Shown in pieces: positions 26,798 through 35,028 of a DNA stretch of 64,000 nucleotides (its first letter is position 1; each line of letters opens with the position of its first letter). Source of the DNA: Candidatus Poseidoniaceae archaeon (GTDB taxonomy: Archaea; Thermoplasmatota; Poseidoniia; Poseidoniales; Poseidoniaceae); contig CASIBY010000009.1 of NCBI GenBank assembly GCA_949373095.1, forward strand, positions 1 to 64,000, read 5' to 3'. The position numbers and the translations under genes were made by a program. Under the pieces are notes generated by a model. The model had not been told where the DNA came from, ran no database searches, and saw only the letters and a program-made list of their open reading frames with translations.

Positions 26798-29700
26798 TCA
26801 GAAATCAATATTTGAAAGGCGTGATTCAAGGTCGGCTAAAGCAGAATCAGAAGGAGAACTTGTAGCGGTTGGCGTCGTATCTCTATGACCCCATTCAGCA
26901 TCGATACGCGCTAATTCAGCCTCGAGTTGGGCTCGTTCGTCATCAAGGTCAAGTTTAGTTGGCTGTGTCGTACCTTGCGCAATGGTAGCTGCTGGTAGTG
27001 AGTCGCTTGGTGCGGGTAAATCTGACCAACCATCGGTATCGGTAGTCGAGAGTTCCGCCTGACCCAAATCGATGTCTTCTTCATGAAGCAAAGATGGCTC
27101 AAGGTCAACTAGCATGTCTTCATCAACTGGAAGACGTTGACTTGATGGGATGGATTCTCTCTCGAATGGAAGAAGACCGTCCCGTTGGAATTCCCAAAGC
27201 ATACCTCTTGGAATACCATCGGTAAGCCCGGAGGCATCAAGTTGAGTAATGAGTTCTTCCAGAACACGGGCTGTTTCCTCCAATCCAATGGCTTCACCAG
27301 CATCTCGTTGATCTGCTTCAAGGTAAATGTCATCCAAAGCAACCTGAATCAATTTACGAGTGCCTTGGGCGAGACTTGGAAGCGCTTCAGGACGTTGACA
27401 GTTGGTCATCAAAGCGTGTACTTCATGACTTGGCGCCCCCAGGCGTTCAATTTGCTCAAGAACATTCCTAATTCTGCGTAGCATGGTGATGGAACGGTCG
27501 TAATCTTCTAGCAGATGTTCCAAATCCAAAACAACGTGGTTGACGGTTTCTCCGAGTTGATGTTCCAATCGTTGTTGAACAGACCAGCGGGCGAGTCCTC
27601 GAACCGCCCCTGCTGTTTGTGGAACCTGACGCTCGAGTAACGTCATAACCTCAGATGAAAGAAGATGACGGGGGGTGGCAGCGACATGGTCAACGGTTGA
27701 TTGAATGACCTGAAGTGCACGCTCAACGGCACGGTCGAGCATGGTCACTGAGTAACCGAGTTCACGAGCATGTTCAAGACGTTCAAGCACAGGGCCCAGA
27801 CCTTCGAAGGTGTTGTTGTCGTCAAGAAGAGCTTGTGCAAGGGGCTCTTCTGCAAGACGGGCTCGTAGGCGTTCAGCTTCCTGGATATCTGCAAGGGCTT
27901 CTTCATGCGCTTGAGAAAGAGTAGTTGCCTTTTCAACAAGAGACGAAAGTTCTGCTTCTGCGTGCCCGCGACGGGCGCCCATGTCTCCAAGTTCACGGAG
28001 AAGTGTTCGGCGTTCATCCATTAATTCTCGGAGTTCAGCCTGAACGTTTGAACGGCGGGACTCATCCTCTGCACGACGAAGGCGGTCTTCTTCCATGCGA
28101 GTCTTTGACATGGATTCCTCAGTTTTGATAGCTTCTAATTCGAGTTGATGCACGTGAACTTGTTCCTGGAGCGTGAGCACATCTGATTGGCTTCTTGCAT
28201 GACGCTCTCTCGTCGTACTGACTTGCTCTGTGAGTACACGCAAGCGACGCTCTTCGTCCTCGCTTTGTTGCCGTATTGTATTCAGGCGCTTACTACCCTC
28301 TGTCAAATTAGCCTGAAGTTCGGCTTCCTTGAGCGCAAGTGTTTCTATCATTTCTTGAAGTTCACTACTCGCTTCTGCGTCACCCAAAGCTTTCGCCAAT
28401 TCTGCAGCACGCTCGCTGACTTGATATTCAAGTTCATTCACCCGGCGTACGAGACGTTCAGCACGGTGTTCTGCATCTTCCGATTGGTTACGAGATTCTG
28501 CAAGATCAACTTGCAAACTGTTGAGGCGAGCATGTGCCTCCTCAAGGGCAACGGTATGCTCTTGGCGTGTTTCGCTTGCCTCACGAGCAACAATCTGGGC
28601 GGCTGTTTTCTTCGTTTCCAATTCCTTATTCTTACCTTCAAGGAGGGCTTTAGCCTTAGTCATTTCATCCAGAGATTGCTGAGCAGACTCGAGTTTTCGG
28701 CGTAAGCCAGCGTCAACAGCAGCAACTGCTTCCCCTTGCATTACTGGTAGACCATCTCCCACTTCCATGCCTGCGGTTGAAAAATTGACCTTCCCTCGTT
28801 GAAATCGTAATTCTTCCAAACCTGCTTCAAAACCAAGCATTTCCTCCAAAGAGGCCCTAATTGATGCCTGCCGAGCCTCTGAACGGGTTCGTACGGTTGA
28901 TAACTGGTCGCAGAAAGATTTGAGCTTGAACGTTTCAAAGGAGCCTGAATTCGAAGAGACAACCGTGCCAGCTGGAAAACGAATTAATTGCAACTTTCGC
29001 TTTGGTTCAGTAAGCATTGTCATGGCAGCGCTTTCGTCATCTGCGTTTGGAGCCCAAAGAGCCACAGGAACTCCCCGTGAAAGAATGAGTGAGACGGACT
29101 TTGAGGAAGCTCCGGATTGAATGTGGCCGGTGACCTCCTCGTCCATGCCCGCTTTGAGCAGAGAAAGGATGGCATCAGGGCCACCTCGCCCTTCGCGAAG
29201 AGGGAATCCATCGGGCAGACTTGTGCCGTGCTCTCCAATCGATGCAACATCTCCCTCAAGGATGAGTGATGCAGAAGAGAGGAGACGGGCATGGTTTGCT
29301 TCCCGTTCGGTCCAAATTGCAAGAGCAATTTCTCCACTTTGTGCCAGGAGCAGTGCACCATCCGAAGTGTGCAGGGTCCAATGACCCGAAGGCCCCAATC
29401 CCAATCCTAGATTGATATCTTCTACACGGATATCAGAGAGAATGCTGTGAATCTGAGACGAGAGAGACTCAGCTTCTCGCGGGAGGTCCCCTGCTTCATC
29501 AATGAGCATACCTGAATCAATAGCGATGGCTCCCCGTACGGTTTCATCTTCAACGAGGTGGTTCAGAACTTTGGACAAGTCTCGTGCGAGGAGACGCTCG
29601 ACGAAATTCGTCATTGAGCGAAGTCCTTGCCGGTCTGCTTGATGAACAAACGCTTCTGGGACGAGCTCCGCCACATCACCAAGTCCGGCGATGGTGTATT

Positions 29701-29971
29701 CTGTAGCAGTGAACCTTACTTTCTGTTCGGATTCTAGTGCGAGCAGAGCCTGCTGAGCCTCATCACCGGCAAGCAAATCTCGCTTCTGAGTGTATTTACT
29801 TCCTTCAGCCAACCATCCAACAATACGTCCTGCTCGAACAAGACGATGGCCCGCTGGAGTTTTTCGTCGCCCCACCCATGTTGAGATCACACCATGAGCG
29901 AAGGGTTGCAGCGTTCCAGCGGTCAAATCTATGTCTTCATCGACTGGAGTTCCAAAGGGCATTTCAAACAT
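26798..29971 (-). CDS. Giant coiled-coil protein with Roadblock/LC7-like region
   Basis: 1057 residues, no signal peptide. Residues 1-110 form a globular domain I do not recognise. About 120-240 (GAIAIDSGMLIDEAGDLP, LHTSDGALLLAQSGEIAL) has the fold pattern of a Roadblock/LC7 domain, like the separate gene upstream. About 255-380 is another globular part. About 420-720 is a long coiled coil (AEHRAERLVRRVNELEYQV). About 740-930 is all-helical, and 950-1057 is acidic and disordered with LDLDDERAQLEAELARIDAE. The overall shape recalls SMC-like or golgin-like tethers, but there is no ATPase motif. ATG 29971 follows GGTGA; the Roadblock gene ends 10 bp upstream. A scaffold or polarity role is a guess. 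Confidence 0.7.
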   Translation of the reverse strand: MFEMPFGTPVDEDIDLTAGTLQPFAHGVISTWVGRRKTPAGHRLVRAGRIVGWLAEGSKYTQKRDLLAGDEAQQALLALESEQKVRFTATEYTIAGLGDVAELVPEAFVHQADRQGLRSMTNFVERLLARDLSKVLNHLVEDETVRGAIAIDSGMLIDEAGDLPREAESLSSQIHSILSDIRVEDINLGLGLGPSGHWTLHTSDGALLLAQSGEIALAIWTEREANHARLLSSASLILEGDVASIGEHGTSLPDGFPLREGRGGPDAILSLLKAGMDEEVTGHIQSGASSKSVSLILSRGVPVALWAPNADDESAAMTMLTEPKRKLQLIRFPAGTVVSSNSGSFETFKLKSFCDQLSTVRTRSEARQASIRASLEEMLGFEAGLEELRFQRGKVNFSTAGMEVGDGLPVMQGEAVAAVDAGLRRKLESAQQSLDEMTKAKALLEGKNKELETKKTAAQIVAREASETRQEHTVALEEAHARLNSLQVDLAESRNQSEDAEHRAERLVRRVNELEYQVSERAAELAKALGDAEASSELQEMIETLALKEAELQANLTEGSKRLNTIRQQSEDEERRLRVLTEQVSTTRERHARSQSDVLTLQEQVHVHQLELEAIKTEESMSKTRMEEDRLRRAEDESRRSNVQAELRELMDERRTLLRELGDMGARRGHAEAELSSLVEKATTLSQAHEEALADIQEAERLRARLAEEPLAQALLDDNNTFEGLGPVLERLEHARELGYSVTMLDRAVERALQVIQSTVDHVAATPRHLLSSEVMTLLERQVPQTAGAVRGLARWSVQQRLEHQLGETVNHVVLDLEHLLEDYDRSITMLRRIRNVLEQIERLGAPSHEVHALMTNCQRPEALPSLAQGTRKLIQVALDDIYLEADQRDAGEAIGLEETARVLEELITQLDASGLTDGIPRGMLWEFQRDGLLPFERESIPSSQRLPVDEDMLVDLEPSLLHEEDIDLGQAELSTTDTDGWSDLPAPSDSLPAATIAQGTTQPTKLDLDDERAQLEAELARIDAEWGHRDTTPTATSSPSDSALADLESRLSNIDF

Positions 29972-29981
29972 GTTAGTTCAC

Positions 29982-30323
29982 CTACATTTCAGGGGTTGTT
30001 GCAAGAGACTTGCGATTGAGGTCAACGCTGTGCCTCCACCTCGCAAGTTTTCCGCCTTTTCCGTGCAGCATCAGAATGCGGTACGGTGTGACGATGTCGA
30101 TCATGGTCCGGGTATCACTCTCTTCCCAAATCTCGTAAAGTTCACCGAGGCCAAGGTTTTGAGTTGCTTCCAGAGCGGTTGATGTCATTAAGACCGTGCG
30201 TTCAACGTCCGGAAATGACCCCGATTGTCCAATACTTGCCATGAGACGTCCTCGGTCATCAATCATCAGAGCTTGTTCGACACCGTTTTGGGTCGTCAAA
30301 GCGGATAATAGCCGTTGTAGCAT
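29982..30323 (-). CDS. Roadblock/LC7 domain protein
   Basis: 113 residues, a single domain: VEQALMIDDRGRLMASIGQS is the first strand-turn-strand, a central helix (RTVLMTSTALEATQNLG) follows, then IDIVTPYRILMLHGKGGKLA. Roadblock proteins such as MglB and dynein light chain LC7 dimerise and often regulate small Ras-like GTPases. No GTPase is in this window. ATG 30323 follows GAGGTTGAG. It is first in an operon with the coiled-coil protein and a small membrane protein, transcribed from a divergent region that contains two palindromes. Confidence 0.8.
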   Translation of the reverse strand: MLQRLLSALTTQNGVEQALMIDDRGRLMASIGQSGSFPDVERTVLMTSTALEATQNLGLGELYEIWEESDTRTMIDIVTPYRILMLHGKGGKLARWRHSVDLNRKSLATTPEM

Positions 30324-30655
30324 GGTCGCTCAACCTCAGTGACACCGCTGTAGCCTTCAAGAAGTTTTGCGCTCAAGAAGGGTTTTCTGTTGATTTGAGG
30401 ACCCTATTGGAATTTCCAACTGGAAAATATATTTCAAGCGCTAGGAAGCAAGGCGGTGTACCTTGATTCGGAAATATTGAGGCCCAAAGCAATCTAAACA
30501 GCCTCACCACACTCGGCTCCACGGCACCTCATCACCGATAAATTTTTAAATATAAAAATCAAATTTCCAATTGGAAAATTAAAGCAAATCTCTGCTTAGG
30601 CATTCTCAATAACGAAGCAGTTGATTTGAAACACTCCAGCCACGCCCCACCGGTT
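30324..30655. promoter_or_regulatory. Divergent regulatory region between Roadblock operon and tRNA thiolase
   Basis: 332 bp without a gene. It holds two related palindromes: TTTCCAACTGGAAA (30413-30426) and the perfect TTTCCAATTGGAAA (30564-30577), 151 bp apart. An A/T block TTTTTAAATATAAAAAT at 30543-30559 lies just before the second and is a good TATA box for the rightward gene. Dimeric-repressor operators are a reasonable reading, with the right-hand one just downstream of the TATA box. Confidence 0.5.
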
Positions 30656-31669
30656 ATGGCCGAGGCTGCACCTGAGGGACCATTTCAAATCCCTACGTGT
30701 GATTCATGCAACAATCCTGCTGTTGTTGAACAAGCGTACTCAGGGCGTATTCTGTGCGGAAAACACCTCGCAAAATCAGTTCGGAAGAAAATTGGAAAGG
30801 AGCTCCGAATGCAACTTCCATTGAAGCGGGGCGAACATACAACCATTCTGGTGGCAGTCTCTGGCGGAAAGGATTCCGCTGTTTTGCTTCACTCTCTGGT
30901 TGATTTACTAGGAGAACGCAGAGATGTAACCATCGTTGCTGGCACCGTTGATGAGGGAATAGAAGGATACCGACCCCCATCTATTGTGTGTGCGAAAGAC
31001 CTCTGTGACCAGTTAGAAATCCGGCATGAAACCGTATCATACCCAGAACTTTCGTTTATTGAAATGGATGAAGTAGTCCGCAGGCTGCCAATGGCTATGA
31101 AGAAAGACAACAATGCACCAAGAATGCCATGTGCGTACTGCGGGGTATTCCGAAGGCAAGGAATCAACCACCTAGCAGAACGAATCGGTGCAGATTACAT
31201 CGCTTTGGGGCATAATTTGGACGATATGGCGCAAACTGTGCTAATGAATGTATCAAACGGCGACATGGAGCGCACACTCAGGCTTGCACCACACACTACG
31301 AACCGAGTGGATGGCTTGGCACCACGAATTGTCCCCTTACGTTGGGTCCCTGAACAGGAAATTCACCTCTATGCAACCCACAAAAACCTCCCCATTCATC
31401 ATGAAGAATGCCCGAACGCAAAAGGTGCACTCCGGTGGCGGCATCGGGAATTGGTTGCAACGATGGAGGCCGATGTGCCCGGCACTCGACACGGTCTCGT
31501 TCGGATGGCCGACCAAGTCAAAGCACTACGAGACCAGGTTGTTGAACTGGGCGGTGGATCAACTCGACCTGCTCCCCCTCACCCTTGTGAACGGTGTGGA
31601 AGCATGACGTCAGGCTTGCAATGCAAAGCCTGCGACATGCGAGACTTATTATCGATTGATGACGAGTGA
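30656..31669 (+). CDS. tRNA 2-thiolation protein, Ncs6/TtuA family
   Basis: 337 residues from ATG 30656 (MAEAAPEGPFQ); TTG 30626 is the track alternative. An N-terminal zinc finger (CDSCNNPA and CGKH), the PP-loop SGGKDS that adenylates the uridine, the central CAYCG (catalytic or Fe-S Cys), GHNLDDMAQT, and a C-terminal zinc ribbon (CERCG, CKACD) follow the TtuA/Ncs6 order. It replaces oxygen with sulfur in tRNA, either U34 (Ncs6) or U54 (TtuA); sequence alone does not settle which. Its TGA abuts the pyrI stop in a shared TGATCA. Confidence 0.9.
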   Translation: MAEAAPEGPFQIPTCDSCNNPAVVEQAYSGRILCGKHLAKSVRKKIGKELRMQLPLKRGEHTTILVAVSGGKDSAVLLHSLVDLLGERRDVTIVAGTVDEGIEGYRPPSIVCAKDLCDQLEIRHETVSYPELSFIEMDEVVRRLPMAMKKDNNAPRMPCAYCGVFRRQGINHLAERIGADYIALGHNLDDMAQTVLMNVSNGDMERTLRLAPHTTNRVDGLAPRIVPLRWVPEQEIHLYATHKNLPIHHEECPNAKGALRWRHRELVATMEADVPGTRHGLVRMADQVKALRDQVVELGGGSTRPAPPHPCERCGSMTSGLQCKACDMRDLLSIDDE

Positions 31670-32146
31670 TCACAGCAAATTGCTGATCAACTTCTCTAAG
31701 TCTTGAGGTCGTCCACAATAGTGACATCGCAAAACAAGAGGCTCTCTCCCCATGACACGCAAGCGGTGAGCTAACGGTTCACGTTGATTGGTGGTAATGC
31801 AGTTTGAGAATGTACAACGGACAACATTCGTAACTTCTTCCCCAATTTGAATGGTCATCTTTTCAGCGACGCTATAAGCACGAATGATGGCCACATGGGC
31901 CTCTGGAGCAACAAGAGCAAGACGATTGAGTTCATCTTGAGTCAATTCACGGTCTTCAACCTTGATGATGTCCTTTGTCCCCATCTTCTTAGAGGGTACA
32001 TTCATGACCATAGATACCGGCACTGATGTTGTCTTATTCATGTTAAGCATCTCAAGCACACGCATTGCCTGCCCGGATGGGATGTGGTCAATAACGGTCC
32101 CATTTCGGATTGCAGTTACACGTCGCATGTTGTGTTCCTGGGACAT
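31670..32146 (-). CDS. pyrI: Aspartate carbamoyltransferase regulatory subunit
   Basis: 158 residues from ATG 32146 (MSQEHNMRRV), which overlaps the pyrB stop as TGATG behind GGAGGTGAG. The N-terminal allosteric domain (IRNGTVIDHIPSGQAMRVL) binds nucleotides; the C-terminal zinc domain has CTFSNC and CHYC. It links catalytic trimers into the ATCase holoenzyme and gives CTP/ATP control over the first committed step of pyrimidine synthesis. Confidence 0.95.
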   Translation of the reverse strand: MSQEHNMRRVTAIRNGTVIDHIPSGQAMRVLEMLNMNKTTSVPVSMVMNVPSKKMGTKDIIKVEDRELTQDELNRLALVAPEAHVAIIRAYSVAEKMTIQIGEEVTNVVRCTFSNCITTNQREPLAHRLRVMGREPLVLRCHYCGRPQDLEKLISNLL

Positions 32147-33096
32147 CACAACTCACCTCCAGCTGGAGAAATGTCTTCAGGAACCTTAACGCCGAGTAAG
32201 CGGCACAAAAGAGCCATCCTTGCTACAACTCCGTTGAATGCTTGTTGGAAATACCGGGCATGCCGAGTTTTATCCACAGATGGATGAATTTCATCAACCC
32301 TTGGAAGTGGATGCATGATGATCATGCCTTCTTTGGTACCTTCCAAATTGGAAGCGTGTAATTTGTACGCTCCAGCGACTCTGTTGTACTCATCTTCATC
32401 AGCGAAACGCTCTTTTTGAATTCGTGTCATGTAAACCACATCTGCCTCTGCTAACGATGAAAGAAGGTCCTCGGTCTCAACTACATTAGCCCCGTGAGCT
32501 GTCAAATCCTCAACGATTTCAGCAGGCATTCTGAGTAGTTTTGGACTTGCAAAAATCAATTCACATCCAAAGCGAGTCAGGGCATGACTCAATGAGTGTA
32601 CGGTTCTGCCATATCGTAAGTCTCCTGCAAGAATCACTTTCAAACCGTCGAGGCGCCCATGAGCTTGTTTGATGGTAAACAAATCAAGCATGGTTTGAGT
32701 TGGGTGGTGGCCTGCTCCATCTCCACCGTTCAGAATGGGGACTCTAGCTGCATCTTGAGCATACTGAGCCGCCCCTTGACGAGGATGGCGCATGGCGATG
32801 ATATCGGTATAGCCGTCCACCATCTGAATTGTGTCAAAAAGAGTCTCTCCCTTCACGACTGATGATGTTTTGACATCACCAAGGTTGACCACATCTCCGC
32901 CCAAACGCTTCATTGCTGTTTCAAAGGACATTCGCGTTCGTGTACTTGGTTCAAAGAACAGATTTCCAAGTATTTTCCCTTGAAGCAACGGCAGATAAAT
33001 CTTACCTTCTGCAACTGGGAGTAGGCGTTCTGCGTCTTCTAGAATGCTCTGAATTTCGTCATTGGATAAATCATCCATCGTTATTAGACCGGCCAT
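32146..33096 (-). CDS. pyrB: Aspartate carbamoyltransferase catalytic subunit
   Basis: 316 residues from ATG 33096 (MAGLITMDDLS), chosen because GAGGGAG lies 5 nt upstream and the length then fits the family (about 305-310); the track start adds 30 residues. FEPSTRTRMSFE is the carbamoyl-phosphate site, GDGAGHHPTQTMLDL and LAGDLRYGRTVHSL are conserved, and MHPLPRVDEI closes the aspartate site. It makes N-carbamoyl-aspartate. Co-transcribed with pyrI. Confidence 0.95.
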   Translation of the reverse strand: MAGLITMDDLSNDEIQSILEDAERLLPVAEGKIYLPLLQGKILGNLFFEPSTRTRMSFETAMKRLGGDVVNLGDVKTSSVVKGETLFDTIQMVDGYTDIIAMRHPRQGAAQYAQDAARVPILNGGDGAGHHPTQTMLDLFTIKQAHGRLDGLKVILAGDLRYGRTVHSLSHALTRFGCELIFASPKLLRMPAEIVEDLTAHGANVVETEDLLSSLAEADVVYMTRIQKERFADEDEYNRVAGAYKLHASNLEGTKEGMIIMHPLPRVDEIHPSVDKTRHARYFQQAFNGVVARMALLCRLLGVKVPEDISPAGGEL

Positions 33097-33227
33097 ATTA
33101 CTCCCTCGCTTTTCTGCAACGGGTGCAAGACACCCATGAACATTGCCGACATCAACGATGAGAGCTCGAGGGTAATTTCCGGCCAACAGAGCGGAGTGGT
33201 TATGGGTAAAACTGCTGTCGGAACCTC

Positions 33228-34989
33228 ATGGTCACTTGGGCTGATGTAGATTCTGCTATTGAGTCCGAGCGTCAGCGAAGGGCCAAACGCGTTGATACGG
33301 TAACTATGGTTGCCGCACTTCTAATTCTTCTTTGTGCAATCTGGCTTGCTTGGCCGACATTATCTAGCTTGTTTAGCAATAAAGGAGTTGTACTTGCTGG
33401 ATTTGGGGCACCAATGCTTCTGTTGTTTTGGGGAATAATACTGCAAGACTTGGCGTTGGATGACCCTGCCGCACGAAGCCGGATTGGTGCATCAACAACG
33501 ATAGCCTGGCCAGTCCTCATGGTGATTGGAGCGCTCGGCTTGGAAACTGATTTGAACGGACGCCTTGTTGGGAGTATCCTTGTCATGTCCGTTGGATGGT
33601 TCTGCCGGGGTCAATCCAGAACGCTCCTAAGAGGTGGTTTTGATGTCCTTCGCTTCCGTTCGATCCTCACCGGCATCGGATGCGCCTCCGCCACAACTCT
33701 GCTCTTTTCACAATCTACAGATTACACAGAGGTTATCTCTTTCATAGCCCCACTCATCGTTCTTCTATCAGTTGTTGATACAGTTTATGCTTGGATGGTC
33801 GGAGACGACCAGAAAGTACTACGTAAAGCGTTCAAGAAGCGCCTAGATGAATTAGAACTACGCCTCTTAGAACTCAAATCCCAAGGAGCTGCTGTTGACC
33901 AGGCTGCAAGTCTTCTTACCACTGCCCGAGAAGAAGGACATTTGGACCCGAAATACGGCATGAGACTTTTGGATGAGGGTGAAGAAGATATGGAACGGTC
34001 GCTATCTCTTGCAGATGATGTGGAAATCATTCGTAATGATGCATTAGACGCCGTGAACCAGGCATCGGACATCGCCCCAACTGCAAAACGTCCACAAAAA
34101 GCGTTTGACATGGGAGAGCGGGAAGTCCAACTTGGTTCTCTACGAGAGGGTGAACTTCTTTTCCGTGAAGCCAAAAAGAGGGCTTCTGAGATTATTGAAT
34201 GGTGGGGGCAAGCCGAACAAGCGATCATCGAAGCTTCTCGCCTTCTTGACGGGAAAAAGGGTGACGGAATCAAGCGATTGCACGAGATGTTGAGTGAAGC
34301 CAAAGAATTCCTTGCTTCTGAAAAACCGCATGAAGCGTTCGAATATGCCTCAGTAATCCCCACGCAATTACTTGCAGATGGAGACGCTCAAGAACGCGCC
34401 CTCGTATCCCTCAAAGAAGCCAATCGTCAACTCAAGCAGGCTGACGGCCTGGATACTTCTGAACTGGAAGAGCGGCTCAAACAAGCCGATGAAGCCGTAG
34501 ACCTAGGCCATGCCAGTCAAGCGATTGGGTTAGCAGACGGAGTTGTTCGCACCATAGAGAAAGAACGAGCGGCAATGGATGATGTCCTTCGGGCTCTCAA
34601 ACAACGCAAAAAGCTCGTTCAGCGATTCGAAGGTCGAGATGATGAAAAATCATGGGCAAAGGCCCTGGAAGAAATTGATCAGGCAGCACAAGCCAAATCA
34701 TGGTCGCATGCTGGCATGCTGCTTGAACGCATGACTGCTGGATTGGATAAGGAAGGAAAGGACAGTGATGATGCATTGGAACTGTATGACTTTGTCATTG
34801 ATGAATGGCGAACCTTGCGGAATCAATGTGATGCATCTCAAATCACCATTGAAGACGAAGACCGAAGGGAATGTGAACGAGCCATTGCCCTCGCTGAGGA
34901 AATGTTAGGAGTCAGTCGTATCGAGGACTGTTTGAACCATTTATCAGAAGCAGATGCTAGCAATGGAACGCCTGCGAAGAAGAATTTGA
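33228..34989 (+). CDS. Membrane protein with long helical-repeat cytoplasmic domain (frameshift near 34962)
   Basis: No family recognised. About five TM helices in the first 190 residues (VTMVAALLILLCAIWLAWP, GVVLAGFGAPMLLLFWGII, VISFIAPLIVLLSVVD) are followed by about 390 residues of charged helices (KRLDELELRLLELKSQGAA, LKEANRQLKQADGLDTSELE), possibly TPR-like or coiled-coil. The track ORF runs to 35135, into the opposite-strand gene. Dropping one A at 34962-34963 gives MERLRRRI then TGA at 34987-34989, a sensible end that removes the overlap. I therefore annotate to 34989. It is divergent from pyrB. Confidence 0.7.
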
Positions 34990-35028
34990 GCCTTTTATCT
35001 GTTCACACAAAGCCAGTTTGCATTTTAT

